64,000 nucleotides of DNA from Vibrio sp. STUT-A11 (GCF_026000435.1 NZ_AP026764.1:1550001-1614000); one strand, 5' to 3'; counted from the first letter of the stretch, positions 18,229-28,577 are shown. The notes: generated by a model from the letters alone, not told the origin. A program made the numbers and translations.

Positions 18229-19362
18229 ATGCTTAAGCTAAGTAAGAACGACATTACCCTATCACAATCTGCGACAGATAAGTTTGAAGCAATTAAAAGC
18301 ATTGCCCAGAGCCTGACTGAAAAAGGTTTGGTTGAGCAAGGTTATGTAGAAGGCATGCTTAATCGCGAAAACCAAAACTCTACCTTTTTAGGCAATGGTA
18401 TTGCGATACCTCACGGAACAACCGACACTCGCTCAATGGTAAAAACCACTGGTGTGGCAGTGCATCACTTCCCTGACGGCGTTGAATGGGGCGATGGCAA
18501 TAAAGTATTTGTTGCTATTGGTATCGCTGCTAAATCTGATGAACACTTGGGCATCCTTAAACAACTAACGAAAGTTCTGGGTGCTGATGGAGTCGAAGAA
18601 CGTCTGCGCACAGCAAAAAGCGAAGATGACATTATCGCCCTACTTCATGGTGATGTTCAGCTTGAAGCTGACTTCGATGCGTCACTTATTCAGCTCAATT
18701 TCCCTGCTAGCGATATGGTTCAAATGAGCGCAGTCGCTGGCGGACTACTTAAAAATACCGGATGTGCGGACAAAGAGTTTGTTGCGGATCTTGTAACTAA
18801 AGCGCCAACTAACCTTGGCAATGGTCTATGGCTGGTTGGTAGTAACAAGCAAGTAACCCGTACAGGTGTTTCTTTTGTCTCAACCGCGAATGACTGTAAC
18901 TACGAAGGTCAGCCAGTACGAGCATTGGTTGCTTTTGCCGCTTGCAACAATGCTCACCAGCCTATGTTAAATACGCTTTCTCAGCTTGTGTTTAACAAAG
19001 AACACGGCAAGTTACTAGACGCATCTGCTGAACAAGTCCTTGCTCTGTTTAAAGGCGAGGAAATGGCGCCAGCTGCTTCCGGAGATGGAAACACAGCCGT
19101 GTTCAAAATCAAAAATTCGCATGGTCTGCACGCTCGTCCAGGTGCAATGCTGGTTGCAGAAGCTAAAAAATTCGAATCAAAAATTCAGGTGTCTAACCTA
19201 GACGGTGACGGTAAAACAGTAAACGCGAAAAGCTTAATGAAAGTTATCGCCTTGGGTGTGAAACACGGCCACCAGCTTCAGTTCTCTGCTGAAGGCCCAG
19301 ATGCCGCTCAAGCACTAGAATCAATCGGTAACGCAATCGCATCTGGCCTTGGTGAAGGTTAA
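18229..19362 (+). CDS. fruB: PTS fructose EIIA/HPr fusion (diphosphoryl transfer protein)
   Basis: 377 residues in the order EIIA, linker (M) domain, HPr-like FPr. EIIA has the phosphorylated His in GNGIAIPHGTTDTR (H62). The C-terminal HPr domain has KNSHGLHARPGAML with the active His at 301. It passes phosphate from enzyme I to the membrane component FruA. The ATG at 18229 follows GGAGAG at 8 bases; the earlier ATG at 18214 has no site. First gene of fruBKA, under Cra control. Confidence 0.95.
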   Translation: MLKLSKNDITLSQSATDKFEAIKSIAQSLTEKGLVEQGYVEGMLNRENQNSTFLGNGIAIPHGTTDTRSMVKTTGVAVHHFPDGVEWGDGNKVFVAIGIAAKSDEHLGILKQLTKVLGADGVEERLRTAKSEDDIIALLHGDVQLEADFDASLIQLNFPASDMVQMSAVAGGLLKNTGCADKEFVADLVTKAPTNLGNGLWLVGSNKQVTRTGVSFVSTANDCNYEGQPVRALVAFAACNNAHQPMLNTLSQLVFNKEHGKLLDASAEQVLALFKGEEMAPAASGDGNTAVFKIKNSHGLHARPGAMLVAEAKKFESKIQVSNLDGDGKTVNAKSLMKVIALGVKHGHQLQFSAEGPDAAQALESIGNAIASGLGEG

Positions 19363-19365
19363 GGG

Positions 19366-20346
19366 ATGGTTATGACTAGCACAAAAACCAACAAAGTCGT
19401 CACGATCACGCTCAATCCAGCGCTGGACCTTACAGGCTCGGTCGATGCGTTAAAAGTGGGCTCAGTAAGCCTAGTAAAACAAAGCAACCTCCATGCTGCC
19501 GGTAAAGGTGTGAACGTGGCGAAAGTGCTCAGTGACTTGGGTGCAGACGTGACCGTGACTGGATTCTTGGGCAAAGATAACCCAGAACTTTTCCATCAGC
19601 TATTTGAAGAGATTGGTGTTAAAGACGAGTTTATCGAAGTTGAAGGCTCTACCCGAATCAACGTAAAACTCGTTGAATCAAACGGCGAAGTCAGTGACAT
19701 CAACTTCCCGGGCGTTCAGGTTTCTTCTCAAGACATTTCCCGTTTCGAAGAGACACTTTTCCGCCTGGCAGATACACACAACTACTTTGTGCTTGCAGGT
19801 AGCCTACCTGGTGGCGTAACGCCAGAACTGTGCGCCGCTTGGATTGAGAAGCTTCACCAACTTGGCAAGAAAGTTCTGTTTGATAGCAGTAAAGCGGCAC
19901 TAACTGCAGGTATCGATGCCCACCCTTGGCTTATCAAACCAAATGATGAAGAGCTGAGTGACTTCGTTGGTGCGCACCTAGAAACGCCAGAGCAATGCCA
20001 AGAAGCGGCGCAAACACTAAGCGATAAAGGCATCGAAAACATCGTGGTTTCTATGGGAGCCGACGGTGTGATGTGGCTCAATCAAGGTGAGTGGCTACGC
20101 GCACAACCACCTAGAATGAACGTAGTGAGCACCGTAGGTGCTGGTGACACACTTGTCGCAGGCTTATGTTGGGGCCACATGCAAGTCATGCCAAAAAACG
20201 AATTATTACGCTTCGCCACTGCACTTTCTGCGTTAGCAGTCAGTCAGGTCGGCGTTGGACTTACCAGTCAGGAAGAACTGGAGAACATTAAGCTACAAAC
20301 TCAAGTGAGCGAGCTTAACTCTAATACAAACTTAGACAATAACTAA
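19366..20346 (+). CDS. fruK: 1-phosphofructokinase
   Basis: 326 residues of the PfkB family. It turns fructose-1-phosphate into fructose-1,6-bisphosphate with ATP and so removes the Cra inducer. The N-terminal TITLNPALDLTG, then AAGKGVNVAKVLSDLG near 42-57, and STVGAGDTLVAGL near 255 with the catalytic Asp are all present. It begins 3 bp after the fruB stop. The second Met at 19372 is an equally possible start, since AGGG lies 8 bases before it. Confidence 0.95.
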   Translation: MVMTSTKTNKVVTITLNPALDLTGSVDALKVGSVSLVKQSNLHAAGKGVNVAKVLSDLGADVTVTGFLGKDNPELFHQLFEEIGVKDEFIEVEGSTRINVKLVESNGEVSDINFPGVQVSSQDISRFEETLFRLADTHNYFVLAGSLPGGVTPELCAAWIEKLHQLGKKVLFDSSKAALTAGIDAHPWLIKPNDEELSDFVGAHLETPEQCQEAAQTLSDKGIENIVVSMGADGVMWLNQGEWLRAQPPRMNVVSTVGAGDTLVAGLCWGHMQVMPKNELLRFATALSALAVSQVGVGLTSQEELENIKLQTQVSELNSNTNLDNN

Positions 20347-20365
20347 GGAACAGAAGGTTATCAGT

Positions 20366-22105
20366 ATGAATATTGCCATTATTACAGCCTGTCCAAGTGG
20401 TGTTGCAAACAGCATCCTGGCAGCAGGACTACTCGATCAAGCGGTAACTAAACTAGGTTGGAATGCGAAGATTGAATGTCAATCGAGCATCATTGAACCT
20501 AATTTGCTTACAGACGCTGACATTGAACAAGCTGAAGCGATCGTTATTGCTGCGAATACTCCAGTTGATACCTCTCGTTTCGTTGGCAAAAAAGTCTATC
20601 AATCAGATATCAGCGCTGTAGCAAAAGATGCAGAGGCATTTCTGCAAACAGCTGTAGAGAGTGCGACTTTACTTGAGCAAGCAACAGTAACTACAGCACC
20701 TGCAGAAGCTTCTTCTAGCTCTTCAGTTAAGAAAATTGTCGCAATTACAGCGTGTCCTACGGGCGTAGCACATACCTTTATGGCAGCGGAAGCGCTGGAT
20801 GAAGAAGGTAAACGTCGAGGCCACCAAATCAAAGTGGAAACTCGCGGCTCTGTCGGTGCGAAAAACCAACTGACTGAGCAAGAAATCGCAGACGCGGACT
20901 TAGTTATCATCGCTGCAGATATCGAAGTGCCACTTGACCGCTTTAACGGTAAGAAAATGTACCGCACCAAAACAGGTCCTGCGCTTAAGAAAACAGCGGA
21001 AGAGATGGATAAAGCCTTTGAGCAGGCTACCGTTTACCAGCACTCTGGCGCTGCATCAAGTGAAGGCGCAACAGAAGAGAAGAAAGGTGTGTACAAACAC
21101 CTGATGACGGGTGTATCGCACATGCTTCCAGTGGTCGTTGCTGGTGGTTTGATCATCGCCCTATCCTTCGTGTTCGGTATCGAAGCCTTTAAAGAAGAAG
21201 GTACTATGGCCGCTGCACTGATGAATATCGGTGGTGGTTCTGCGTTCGCGCTGATGATTCCGGTTCTTGCAGGTTTCATTGCCTTCTCGATTGCTGACCG
21301 TCCGGGTCTTGCTCCGGGTTTGGTTGGCGGTATGTTGGCTAGCTCTATCGGATCTGGTTTCTTAGGTGGCATTGCTGCAGGTTTTATTGCGGGTTACGCG
21401 GCGAAGTTCTTGGCAGATAAAGTATCACTGCCACAATCTATGGAAGCACTCAAACCGATTCTGATTATTCCTTTCGTTGCGACCCTGTTTACCGGTTTAG
21501 TGATGATCTACATTGTTGGTGGTCCGGTTGCAGGTATCATGAATGGTCTGACTGAATTCCTAAACAACATGGGCTCAGACCGTGCAGTGCTACTGGGTAT
21601 TATCCTTGGCGCAATGATGTGTTTCGACTTGGGTGGTCCGGTAAACAAAGCAGCTTATGCGTTCGGTGTTGGTCTACTGGCTTCTCAAACTTACGCACCA
21701 ATGGCGGCAATTATGGCTGCTGGTATGGTTCCGGCTCTGGGTATGGGTCTGGCTACATTCCTTGCGAAGAAGAAATTTGAAGAAAGTGAGCGTGAAGCGG
21801 GTAAAGCATCATTTGTGCTGGGCTTATGCTTCATCTCTGAAGGTGCAATCCCGTTCGCAGCGAAAGATCCAATGCGCGTTATCCCATCTTGTATGGCAGG
21901 TGGTGCGTTAACAGGTGCACTTTCTATGCTGTTCGGTGCAAAACTTATGGCACCACACGGTGGTCTGTTTGTACTACTTATCCCTAACGCAATCACGCCA
22001 GTATTGATGTACTTGGTAGCAATTGCTGCAGGTACTGCGGTAACAGGTTTCACTTACGCATTCCTTAAAAACAAAGCAGAAGCAAAGCAAGAAGTTACTG
22101 CTTAA
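20366..22105 (+). CDS. fruA: PTS fructose EIIB'BC permease
   Basis: 579 residues. The order is EIIB' (Cys9 in ITACPSGVANSI), EIIB with the phosphorylated Cys130 in ITACPTGVAHTFMAAEAL, then a large EIIC membrane domain from about 245 with about eight to nine segments (MLPVVVAGGLIIALSFVFG; MMCFDLGGPVNKAAYAFG). It imports fructose across the inner membrane as fructose-1-phosphate. Last gene of fruBKA, 19 bp after fruK, followed by a strong terminator. Confidence 0.95.
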   Translation: MNIAIITACPSGVANSILAAGLLDQAVTKLGWNAKIECQSSIIEPNLLTDADIEQAEAIVIAANTPVDTSRFVGKKVYQSDISAVAKDAEAFLQTAVESATLLEQATVTTAPAEASSSSSVKKIVAITACPTGVAHTFMAAEALDEEGKRRGHQIKVETRGSVGAKNQLTEQEIADADLVIIAADIEVPLDRFNGKKMYRTKTGPALKKTAEEMDKAFEQATVYQHSGAASSEGATEEKKGVYKHLMTGVSHMLPVVVAGGLIIALSFVFGIEAFKEEGTMAAALMNIGGGSAFALMIPVLAGFIAFSIADRPGLAPGLVGGMLASSIGSGFLGGIAAGFIAGYAAKFLADKVSLPQSMEALKPILIIPFVATLFTGLVMIYIVGGPVAGIMNGLTEFLNNMGSDRAVLLGIILGAMMCFDLGGPVNKAAYAFGVGLLASQTYAPMAAIMAAGMVPALGMGLATFLAKKKFEESEREAGKASFVLGLCFISEGAIPFAAKDPMRVIPSCMAGGALTGALSMLFGAKLMAPHGGLFVLLIPNAITPVLMYLVAIAAGTAVTGFTYAFLKNKAEAKQEVTA

Positions 22106-22132
22106 TATTCTTTTAAAGCCCCCTGGCATATT

Positions 22133-22172
22133 ACGCCTCTCTCATATTCCGGTTGAGAGAGGCGTTTTTTTA
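22133..22172 (+). terminator. Terminator of fruBKA
   Basis: An 11-bp stem (CGCCTCTCTCA with TGAGAGAGGCG) is followed by seven T. Confidence 0.92.
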
Positions 22173-22187
22173 TTCAGCGCTCAATAC

Positions 22188-22217
22188 GAAAAAAGCCCTG
22201 AGAAAATCTCTCAGGGC
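22188..22217 (-). terminator. Terminator of the RND operon
   Basis: On the minus strand a 10-bp stem (AGCCCTGAGA/TCTCAGGGCT) is followed by a run of T (22193-22188). It lies about 210 bp past the pump gene stop, directly next to the fru terminator. Confidence 0.8.
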
Positions 22218-22426
22218 TAGGCAGGAATCTGACTCAATACAAGTCAGGAGTCCTTATGCAGTGGTCGTATTCCAATCACAGTAGATAAGTGGTTAAAGAT
22301 AGCGCAGGAAAAATGCTTGAGAACAAGGCGGAAATTTTCGATAAGTAGTTATTCTACAATCAACTTTCTTTATAAACGAAAAATCCAACGCCGTTATCGA
22401 GTATTTTAACAAGCTAGAATGACCAT

Positions 22427-25400
22427 TTATTTACTACGATTGGGACTTATCCTAAACAGAATCGCAAACATCACTGGCACTACTATCAGTGTCAGTACTG
22501 TAGCAAAACCAAGTCCTGCCATAATCGTTATCGCCATTGAGCCAAAAAAGGCGTCAAAAACGAGGGGAATCATACCTAAAATGGTCGTCACAGCCGCCAT
22601 ACTTACTGGGCGAACACGGCTTATCGCACTATCTACAATAGCGAGATAAGGATCTTTTCCTGATGCCAATTCAAGGTTAATTTGATCGAGTAACACAATA
22701 CCGTTTTTCAGTATCATTCCGCTCAAGCTCAATAAGCCTAAGAATGCGGTGAAGCTGAAAGGCATGTTTGTCGTCAACAAACCGAACGACACACCAATAA
22801 TGGACAACGGCACGGTAAACCAAATAACTAACGGTTTTTTGACCGAGTTAAACAGTAAGATGGTGATGATGAACATCAGCAAATAACCCATCGGCAATGA
22901 GCCGAACAAGGCATCTTGTGCATCTTTCGATGACTCGTATTCCCCACCCCATGTAATTTCGTAACCATCAGGCAGATGTAATGCCATCACTTTAGGTTGT
23001 ACACGAGCAAACAAACTTGCCGCGGTATCTTCACTCAGCACATCGTGGTCAGCCAATACCGTCAAAGTACGCTTACGGTCACGACGTTGAATCAGTGGCT
23101 CATTCCAATCTAACTTCACACCATCGATGATTTGATCAACAGGGATGTAAGTTTGTAGCGATGGGCTCCAGATATTCACATTTTGCAGAGATTCAAAATC
23201 CACACGCTCTTCTTCCGGAAGTCGGGTCAGAATAGGCAGAGTGTGTGTTCCGTCGCGTAAATAACCTAATGCGCGACCACCAAATGCCATCTGTAATGTG
23301 CTTGACAGATCTTCTTTCGAAATCCCTAATCGACGCGCCTTCGACTCATTAAATGCCGGAACGAGCTCTTTAGTGCGCTCACGCCAGTCATGACGAATAT
23401 TTCTCGCACCAGAGTCGGTATGTAAAATGTCTTCTACTTTTACCGCCAAATCTCTAAGTACCTGTGGATCTGGACCAGTAATTCTCGCCTCAATTTTAGA
23501 CGCTGGGGACGGACCAAACTCCATCAACTTAAACTGAAATGTCGGCTCGTTAAATTTCTTGGCTAAGTTGGCATCCAACGTATCCAGAAGCGTGAACATA
23601 TTCTCGCGATCCGTTGCCCTAACCTGGAACTGAGCATAAGCTTCGTAGCTTCTCTCGGGCTGGTAAGTCAGAACAAAACGCTGCATACCTTGACCGATTG
23701 ATACCGACACAAAATCTATATCGTCTTGTTCTCTAATGAAACTTTCAACTATTTCTGCTTTTTTCGTTGTTTCGCGAATATCAGTGCCTTCAGGCATCCA
23801 CATATCCACGTAAAACATCGGCGTGTTAGATGGCGGGAAGAATTGCTGTTTAACATTGCCAAACGCCACAACTGCACCCACGAGTAATGCCACCATAGCG
23901 GCTACGGTCAACCATCTAAAACGCAGAGCAACCTTGAGTAACGCTCCGAATGCGACAAACAGCCAACCTTTGTAAGGGTCTTGGTCTTCATCACCAACTT
24001 CTTTATCTTCTTCTTTTAACAAAAGGTTGGCTAAAAACGGAGTCAGCGTAATAGCCGTTACCCAGCTCAGGAACAACGAGAAGCAAAGCACCCAAAACAA
24101 CGAGCCCATGAACTCACCCGTCGCATCTTGCGAAAGCCCGATTGGTGCGAATGCCGTAATGGCGATTACGGTCGCCCCTAGCAGCGGCCACTGAGTCTGC
24201 TTTACAATATCTACGGCGGACTGAACCTTTGAGCGCCCTTTCTTTAGACCAACGAGGATACCTTCAACAACAACAATTGCATTATCCACCAGCATACCTA
24301 AAGCAATGATCAAAGCACCGAGAGAAATCCGATGAAGCTCGATGTTGTAGTAATTCATTAGGATAAACGTACCAAACACCGTCAATAGAAGTACGGCACC
24401 GATGATGACACCACTACGTAACCCCATGGTAAACAGCAGAACGATGATTACGATCGCAACCGCTTCAGCCAGACTAATGACGAAAGCCTTTACGGACTGA
24501 TCCACCTCTTGTGCCTGGTTGTAGAAGTAGTTCATATCAAGACCAGCCGGCTTAATGGACTCAAGATTACTTAGCTCAGCATCAATACGTTCACCGACTT
24601 CGACCACATTGACACCGGACGCAAAAGAGATCGCAATGTTGATCGCTTTTTTGCCGTTAAACAAGATCACGTTGCTTGGTTTTTCCTGAATGCCACGTGA
24701 AATCGTCGCAACATCCTTCAAGCGGATCAGGTTCCCAGTATCCCGTCCGTGAATGATCAGGTTTCCTAGCTCTTCTACAGTATTGAGCGTACCGCTAGGA
24801 CGAATAATGAGACTTTCGCCATTGACCATCACTTCACCTGCTGACACCACACTGTTTTGTTGGTTTAGCAAGCTCGCGACCACGTTCATGTCAATGTTTA
24901 AAGACGCAAGGCGATCTAATGAGATCTCGACAAACAACATCTCCTGTTGGTCGCCACTAATATCAACTTTACCGACCCCTTCGATCAATTCTAATTCACG
25001 GGTTAGATGGTCAGCATAGCGTTTGAGTTCGACATAGTCATAGTCGTCACCCGTTAACATCAGCATCACACCGTACACGTCACCGAAATCATCAATGATC
25101 TGAAGAGATTGCACACCTTGCGGTAAATTTGGTTGCAGGTCATTAATCTTACGGCGCATTTCGTCCCAAATTTGTGGCAGCTCGTCTGGACCATAGTCCA
25201 TCTTCATGCTGACCATGATTTGTGACATGCCATCCGACGACGTTGAGGTAATAAAGTCAATATATGGGAGTTTACGAATCTCTTTTTCCAGCGGATAAGT
25301 GAGTTCTTCTTCCACTTCCTTAGATGTTGCCCCTGGATAAGTAGAGATGATCATCGCTTCTTTGATGGTGAACGCTGGATCTTCCAGCCGGCCCAGCTCA

Positions 25401-25489
25401 AGGAATGAAGTGATACCACCAATGGCGAGAATAACAATGAACAGCCAACTGATGACTTTATTTTTTATGGAATACTCAGCAATGTTCAT
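22427..25489 (-). CDS. RND efflux pump, inner-membrane transporter
   Basis: 1020 residues, full length for the AcrB/HAE1 superfamily: TM1, a large periplasmic loop, TM2-6, a second loop, TM8-12. The TM4 motif is ALGMLVDNAIVVVEG, so the second of the two proton-relay aspartates of AcrB is Asn here, as in some sub-branches of the family. The TM10 Lys is present in GMILKNGIVLLDQ. It exports drugs or other amphiphiles using the proton gradient, with the adaptors encoded just upstream. The ATG overlaps the adaptor stop as TAATG. Last gene of a three-gene operon; no outer-membrane channel gene is adjacent. Confidence 0.92.
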   Translation of the reverse strand: MNIAEYSIKNKVISWLFIVILAIGGITSFLELGRLEDPAFTIKEAMIISTYPGATSKEVEEELTYPLEKEIRKLPYIDFITSTSSDGMSQIMVSMKMDYGPDELPQIWDEMRRKINDLQPNLPQGVQSLQIIDDFGDVYGVMLMLTGDDYDYVELKRYADHLTRELELIEGVGKVDISGDQQEMLFVEISLDRLASLNIDMNVVASLLNQQNSVVSAGEVMVNGESLIIRPSGTLNTVEELGNLIIHGRDTGNLIRLKDVATISRGIQEKPSNVILFNGKKAINIAISFASGVNVVEVGERIDAELSNLESIKPAGLDMNYFYNQAQEVDQSVKAFVISLAEAVAIVIIVLLFTMGLRSGVIIGAVLLLTVFGTFILMNYYNIELHRISLGALIIALGMLVDNAIVVVEGILVGLKKGRSKVQSAVDIVKQTQWPLLGATVIAITAFAPIGLSQDATGEFMGSLFWVLCFSLFLSWVTAITLTPFLANLLLKEEDKEVGDEDQDPYKGWLFVAFGALLKVALRFRWLTVAAMVALLVGAVVAFGNVKQQFFPPSNTPMFYVDMWMPEGTDIRETTKKAEIVESFIREQDDIDFVSVSIGQGMQRFVLTYQPERSYEAYAQFQVRATDRENMFTLLDTLDANLAKKFNEPTFQFKLMEFGPSPASKIEARITGPDPQVLRDLAVKVEDILHTDSGARNIRHDWRERTKELVPAFNESKARRLGISKEDLSSTLQMAFGGRALGYLRDGTHTLPILTRLPEEERVDFESLQNVNIWSPSLQTYIPVDQIIDGVKLDWNEPLIQRRDRKRTLTVLADHDVLSEDTAASLFARVQPKVMALHLPDGYEITWGGEYESSKDAQDALFGSLPMGYLLMFIITILLFNSVKKPLVIWFTVPLSIIGVSFGLLTTNMPFSFTAFLGLLSLSGMILKNGIVLLDQINLELASGKDPYLAIVDSAISRVRPVSMAAVTTILGMIPLVFDAFFGSMAITIMAGLGFATVLTLIVVPVMFAILFRISPNRSK

Positions 25490-26550
25490 TATTGTCCCTT
25501 CTCCACCACTTCCACCTGTTTGCCTTCACGTAATTTACGTAAGTTTGAGTTCACTAATACATCGCCTCTGCTGACGCCAGATGAGACAATGGCGCCTTCA
25601 CCGTTTACTTGTGAAACAGCGACAGGCACTTTAGTGACGTTGCCATCCTTCATTTTCCATACAAAAAACTCATTGCTGTGACTGCCTGCTTGCAGCGCCG
25701 TAACGGGAATACTGTAACCATCAATCGACGTGATACCCGCTTCGACCATATCAACCAGTACGCTAACGCTTGTACCTGGTAAGATTTCTTTTTCAGGTTG
25801 GGGCATCGTGAGATACATTTCATAAGTCTGAGTATTGGTGTTCGGCTCACTCGTGTACTCCAGGTAATCCAACAAGTAAGATTTCGTATCGCCAGAGAAT
25901 GTCGCACTAGGTTGATAGTTTACATTTTCAGTTTTCGGATTTACGAGCGCCAGAACGTTGTCTGAGAGTTCTATGCGTACATACACCATGTTGTTTTGAT
26001 AAAGATTAAGTACCGTTTCTCCCGCACCAACTTGCTCGAAACGTTCTTTATATACGTCAGATACCTTGCCCGAAAACGGCGCAAAAAGACGCGTGTAGTT
26101 CAACTGGTTGGTCGCACTATAGAAATTCGCTTCTGCTAACTCTTTATTCGCGGTCAGTTCGTCCAGTTCCGCTTTTGAAATCATTTGGCGATCATATAAA
26201 TCTGTACCACGCTTCAATTGGCGAATGGCCAACGTGTATTGAGCTTCTGCATCGTTGATTGCTTGCTTTTCTTTACTGTCATCAAGCTTGGCGAGCATTT
26301 GGCCTTGTTTAACCACATCACCCGCTTTTACGAGAACATGCTGAATTTCACCCGCGAGCCGGAACGCGATTGGAGTCTGCTCAGCCGGAACCACAATCCC
26401 TTTAAAAGCTCTGAACTGGCTTTTCACCGGCGCACCGACTGATACGGATGAAACATACAGTGAATGTTCAGAAGCCATTTGGGTATCGCCTTGGCAACCA
26501 GTTAGGACCGCAAGCGCGATAGCAGAAACCGTAAACAACTTACCTTTCAT
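25489..26550 (-). CDS. RND periplasmic adaptor lipoprotein 2
   Basis: 353 residues of the membrane-fusion (HlyD/AcrA-like) family. A lipobox in IALAVLTGCQGD (Cys18) predicts an inner-membrane-anchored lipoprotein. The barrel-sandwich half is FRLAGEIQHVLVKAGDVVKQGQ, the hairpin about 90-140, and the second half LFAPFSGKVSDVYKERFEQVG. The ATG at 26550 follows GGGAGG and overlaps the upstream stop by one base; the frame extends 8 codons further but without a ribosome site. It links the pump to an outer-membrane channel. Confidence 0.9.
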   Translation of the reverse strand: MKGKLFTVSAIALAVLTGCQGDTQMASEHSLYVSSVSVGAPVKSQFRAFKGIVVPAEQTPIAFRLAGEIQHVLVKAGDVVKQGQMLAKLDDSKEKQAINDAEAQYTLAIRQLKRGTDLYDRQMISKAELDELTANKELAEANFYSATNQLNYTRLFAPFSGKVSDVYKERFEQVGAGETVLNLYQNNMVYVRIELSDNVLALVNPKTENVNYQPSATFSGDTKSYLLDYLEYTSEPNTNTQTYEMYLTMPQPEKEILPGTSVSVLVDMVEAGITSIDGYSIPVTALQAGSHSNEFFVWKMKDGNVTKVPVAVSQVNGEGAIVSSGVSRGDVLVNSNLRKLREGKQVEVVEKGQ

Positions 26551-27623
26551 TAAATACCTCCCTCTCGAACCCAAGCTTTAACTACCTGACCTTCGACTAA
26601 GTGTTCAACACCAGCAATAACAACGTAATCATCACTTTTTAGTCCGGATTCAACGCTACCACTGTCGCCAAGTGACAATGTCACCTTTCTTACTTGTTGT
26701 GTTTCACCATCCATTACCCATACTTCACCACGGTTGGTTTCCTTACTCACCCAAGCTGACTGAGGCAATATCACTGAGTCGGAGACATTCTGTTTCGCGA
26801 TATGAACTTGGCCTGTCATACCTGTAAGTAAGTTGCGCTCAGAAGGACGAGTGATGGTCACAATCGCTTCATAGCTATTAGTATCGGAATTAGGTTGCGT
26901 TGAAATTTCTTTGAACTTACCCGGAATGCGTTTGTTCGGTTCGCTATCCATCGTCACCCACATGTGTGCTTCCTTTAAAGAAGCAAGCGATACAGACTCT
27001 GCGTAAGTTACTGGTAATGTAAAAGAGACATCCAGGGTGCTGTTGTCAATCAGGTTTAGAATTTCCTGTTTCTCACCTACAACCTGAAAAGGTTTTACAT
27101 ACGTATAAGAGACAACACCATCAAACGGTGCATGGATCTTTGTGTAGCTTAAATCTGTTTTTGCCTGTTCGAAGTTCGCTAAAGCCGCTTTATATTGCGT
27201 TTCTTTTTGGTCGTACTCGTCAGTACTGATCAGCTTTTTCTTGTATAGACTCTTAGCTCTTTGCCACTGCGTTTGTGCAAGTGAGAATTGTGCTTGGGCG
27301 GAATTCAGCGCTAATTGAAGGTCTTTCGGATCCAACGTTGCTAACACATCGCCTTTTTTGACATCGTGACCCATTCTGACAAGCAACTGTTCAACTTCAC
27401 CACCGACCTGAAACGACAACTGTGCACGATGTGTTGCATCTATTTGAGCGAGAAAAGCATCGGAATCAGCCACAGACAAATCCTTAACCGCCAGCAACTT
27501 CACAGGTTTAATCAAAGGTTCTGACGGCTCTGATATGGCTTTATTGCATCCAGTCAGCAGTCCAGTAAGACTTACTGTCATTACTGCGCCAACCAAAATG
27601 CGTTTTAGATATTGTTTACGCAC
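26550..27623 (-). CDS. RND periplasmic adaptor lipoprotein 1
   Basis: 357 residues, also an AcrA-like adaptor. A lipobox SLTGLLTGCNKA puts the lipid Cys at 26. Biotinyl-lipoyl-like halves SFQVGGEVEQLLVRMGHDVKKGD and IHAPFDGVVSYTYVKPFQVVGE surround a helical hairpin. The start is a GTG. First gene of the operon; two different adaptors for one RND pump is a recurrent arrangement in vibrios. Divergent from a TetR gene that is the likely repressor. Confidence 0.9.
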   Translation of the reverse strand: MRKQYLKRILVGAVMTVSLTGLLTGCNKAISEPSEPLIKPVKLLAVKDLSVADSDAFLAQIDATHRAQLSFQVGGEVEQLLVRMGHDVKKGDVLATLDPKDLQLALNSAQAQFSLAQTQWQRAKSLYKKKLISTDEYDQKETQYKAALANFEQAKTDLSYTKIHAPFDGVVSYTYVKPFQVVGEKQEILNLIDNSTLDVSFTLPVTYAESVSLASLKEAHMWVTMDSEPNKRIPGKFKEISTQPNSDTNSYEAIVTITRPSERNLLTGMTGQVHIAKQNVSDSVILPQSAWVSKETNRGEVWVMDGETQQVRKVTLSLGDSGSVESGLKSDDYVVIAGVEHLVEGQVVKAWVREGGI

Positions 27624-27782
27624 CCGCTCTCTCCAAATTCAAATTTATTACACAGTCGTGCAGTATATTCCCATTTAGATATAGATCAACATATTTTCCA
27701 TTTGTGTAATAAATAAATTAGTCAAATAGGCAAGTTTCTGGTAAAAGTAACGCGTTGATTATTACTCGGGAAATGTCGAACT

Positions 27783-28517
27783 ATGAATGAGAGAAAGCAA
27801 GGCAGACGTAGCGCTGAAGCAGCTGAACACACAAAATGTGTCATCCTCAAGGTTGCTGCAGATATGTTTTGTGAGCTTGGTTTCGAGCGTGTCTCACTAA
27901 GAAATATCAGCGAGAAAGCAGGTGTTTCACATAGTTTGATCAGGCATCACTTCGGAAGTAAAGAAAAGATTTGGCAAGCCGTCAGCGATGCAATGGATGT
28001 GTACATGCAAGACTACATGGCTGAGTTGATCAACCAAATGCCAGAAGACACCCCATCCAACAAAAAGATTTATCTATTTACGGTGCGTATGCTGGCATTT
28101 ACGTTAGTCTGCCCACACCCTATACAAATGATTGCAGATTCTATACGTCAAGATGATAACGCGCTATTTGATTACTTCTTGAAAACGAAAGAAGAATTTG
28201 CCGCGATTTTTTCTGGCATCTTTGAAGAATACAACCGTGAATATCCCAATGCTCAAATTGATCATTGGGAATCCAAGTGGCAAATGGTTCTGTTTGCTCA
28301 TGGGGCGGTCACGCTAGCACCAATGATGCAGCAAACATGGCCAGATATTGCTGATGATAGAGAGAAAATGCTGTTAAGACACTGGGAACTGTTCAACACA
28401 ATTGTTGCAACTCAATTCAACATTGCGAAAGAAGATGTTATCCATCCTGCTAAGCTAGAAGATCTCGTGATTAATGTGAGCTGTGCGATTGATGAAGCCG
28501 TTGGCGAAGAACTTTAA
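27783..28517 (+). CDS. TetR-family regulator of the RND operon (predicted)
   Basis: 244 residues, on the long side for TetR. The helix-turn-helix is ISEKAGVSHSLIRHHFGSKEKIW (about 41-63) after a basic N-terminus. The C-terminal domain should bind a ligand and dimerise. It is divergent from the adaptor gene with 159 bp between starts, where TTACACA near 27648 and TGTGTAA near 27713 form widely spaced inverted arms. The regulatory target is inferred from position. Confidence 0.85.
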   Translation: MNERKQGRRSAEAAEHTKCVILKVAADMFCELGFERVSLRNISEKAGVSHSLIRHHFGSKEKIWQAVSDAMDVYMQDYMAELINQMPEDTPSNKKIYLFTVRMLAFTLVCPHPIQMIADSIRQDDNALFDYFLKTKEEFAAIFSGIFEEYNREYPNAQIDHWESKWQMVLFAHGAVTLAPMMQQTWPDIADDREKMLLRHWELFNTIVATQFNIAKEDVIHPAKLEDLVINVSCAIDEAVGEEL

Positions 28518-28533
28518 TAGACCAGACAAAAAT

Positions 28534-28566
28534 AAAAATGCCGGGCTAAATAGCCCGGCATTTTTC
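28534..28566. terminator. Bidirectional terminator between TetR gene and gcvT
   Basis: AAAAATGCCGGGCTA pairs perfectly with TAGCCCGGCATTTTT, giving a T-run on both strands; it serves both convergent genes. Confidence 0.93.
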
Positions 28567-28577
28567 ATCTAATCTAA

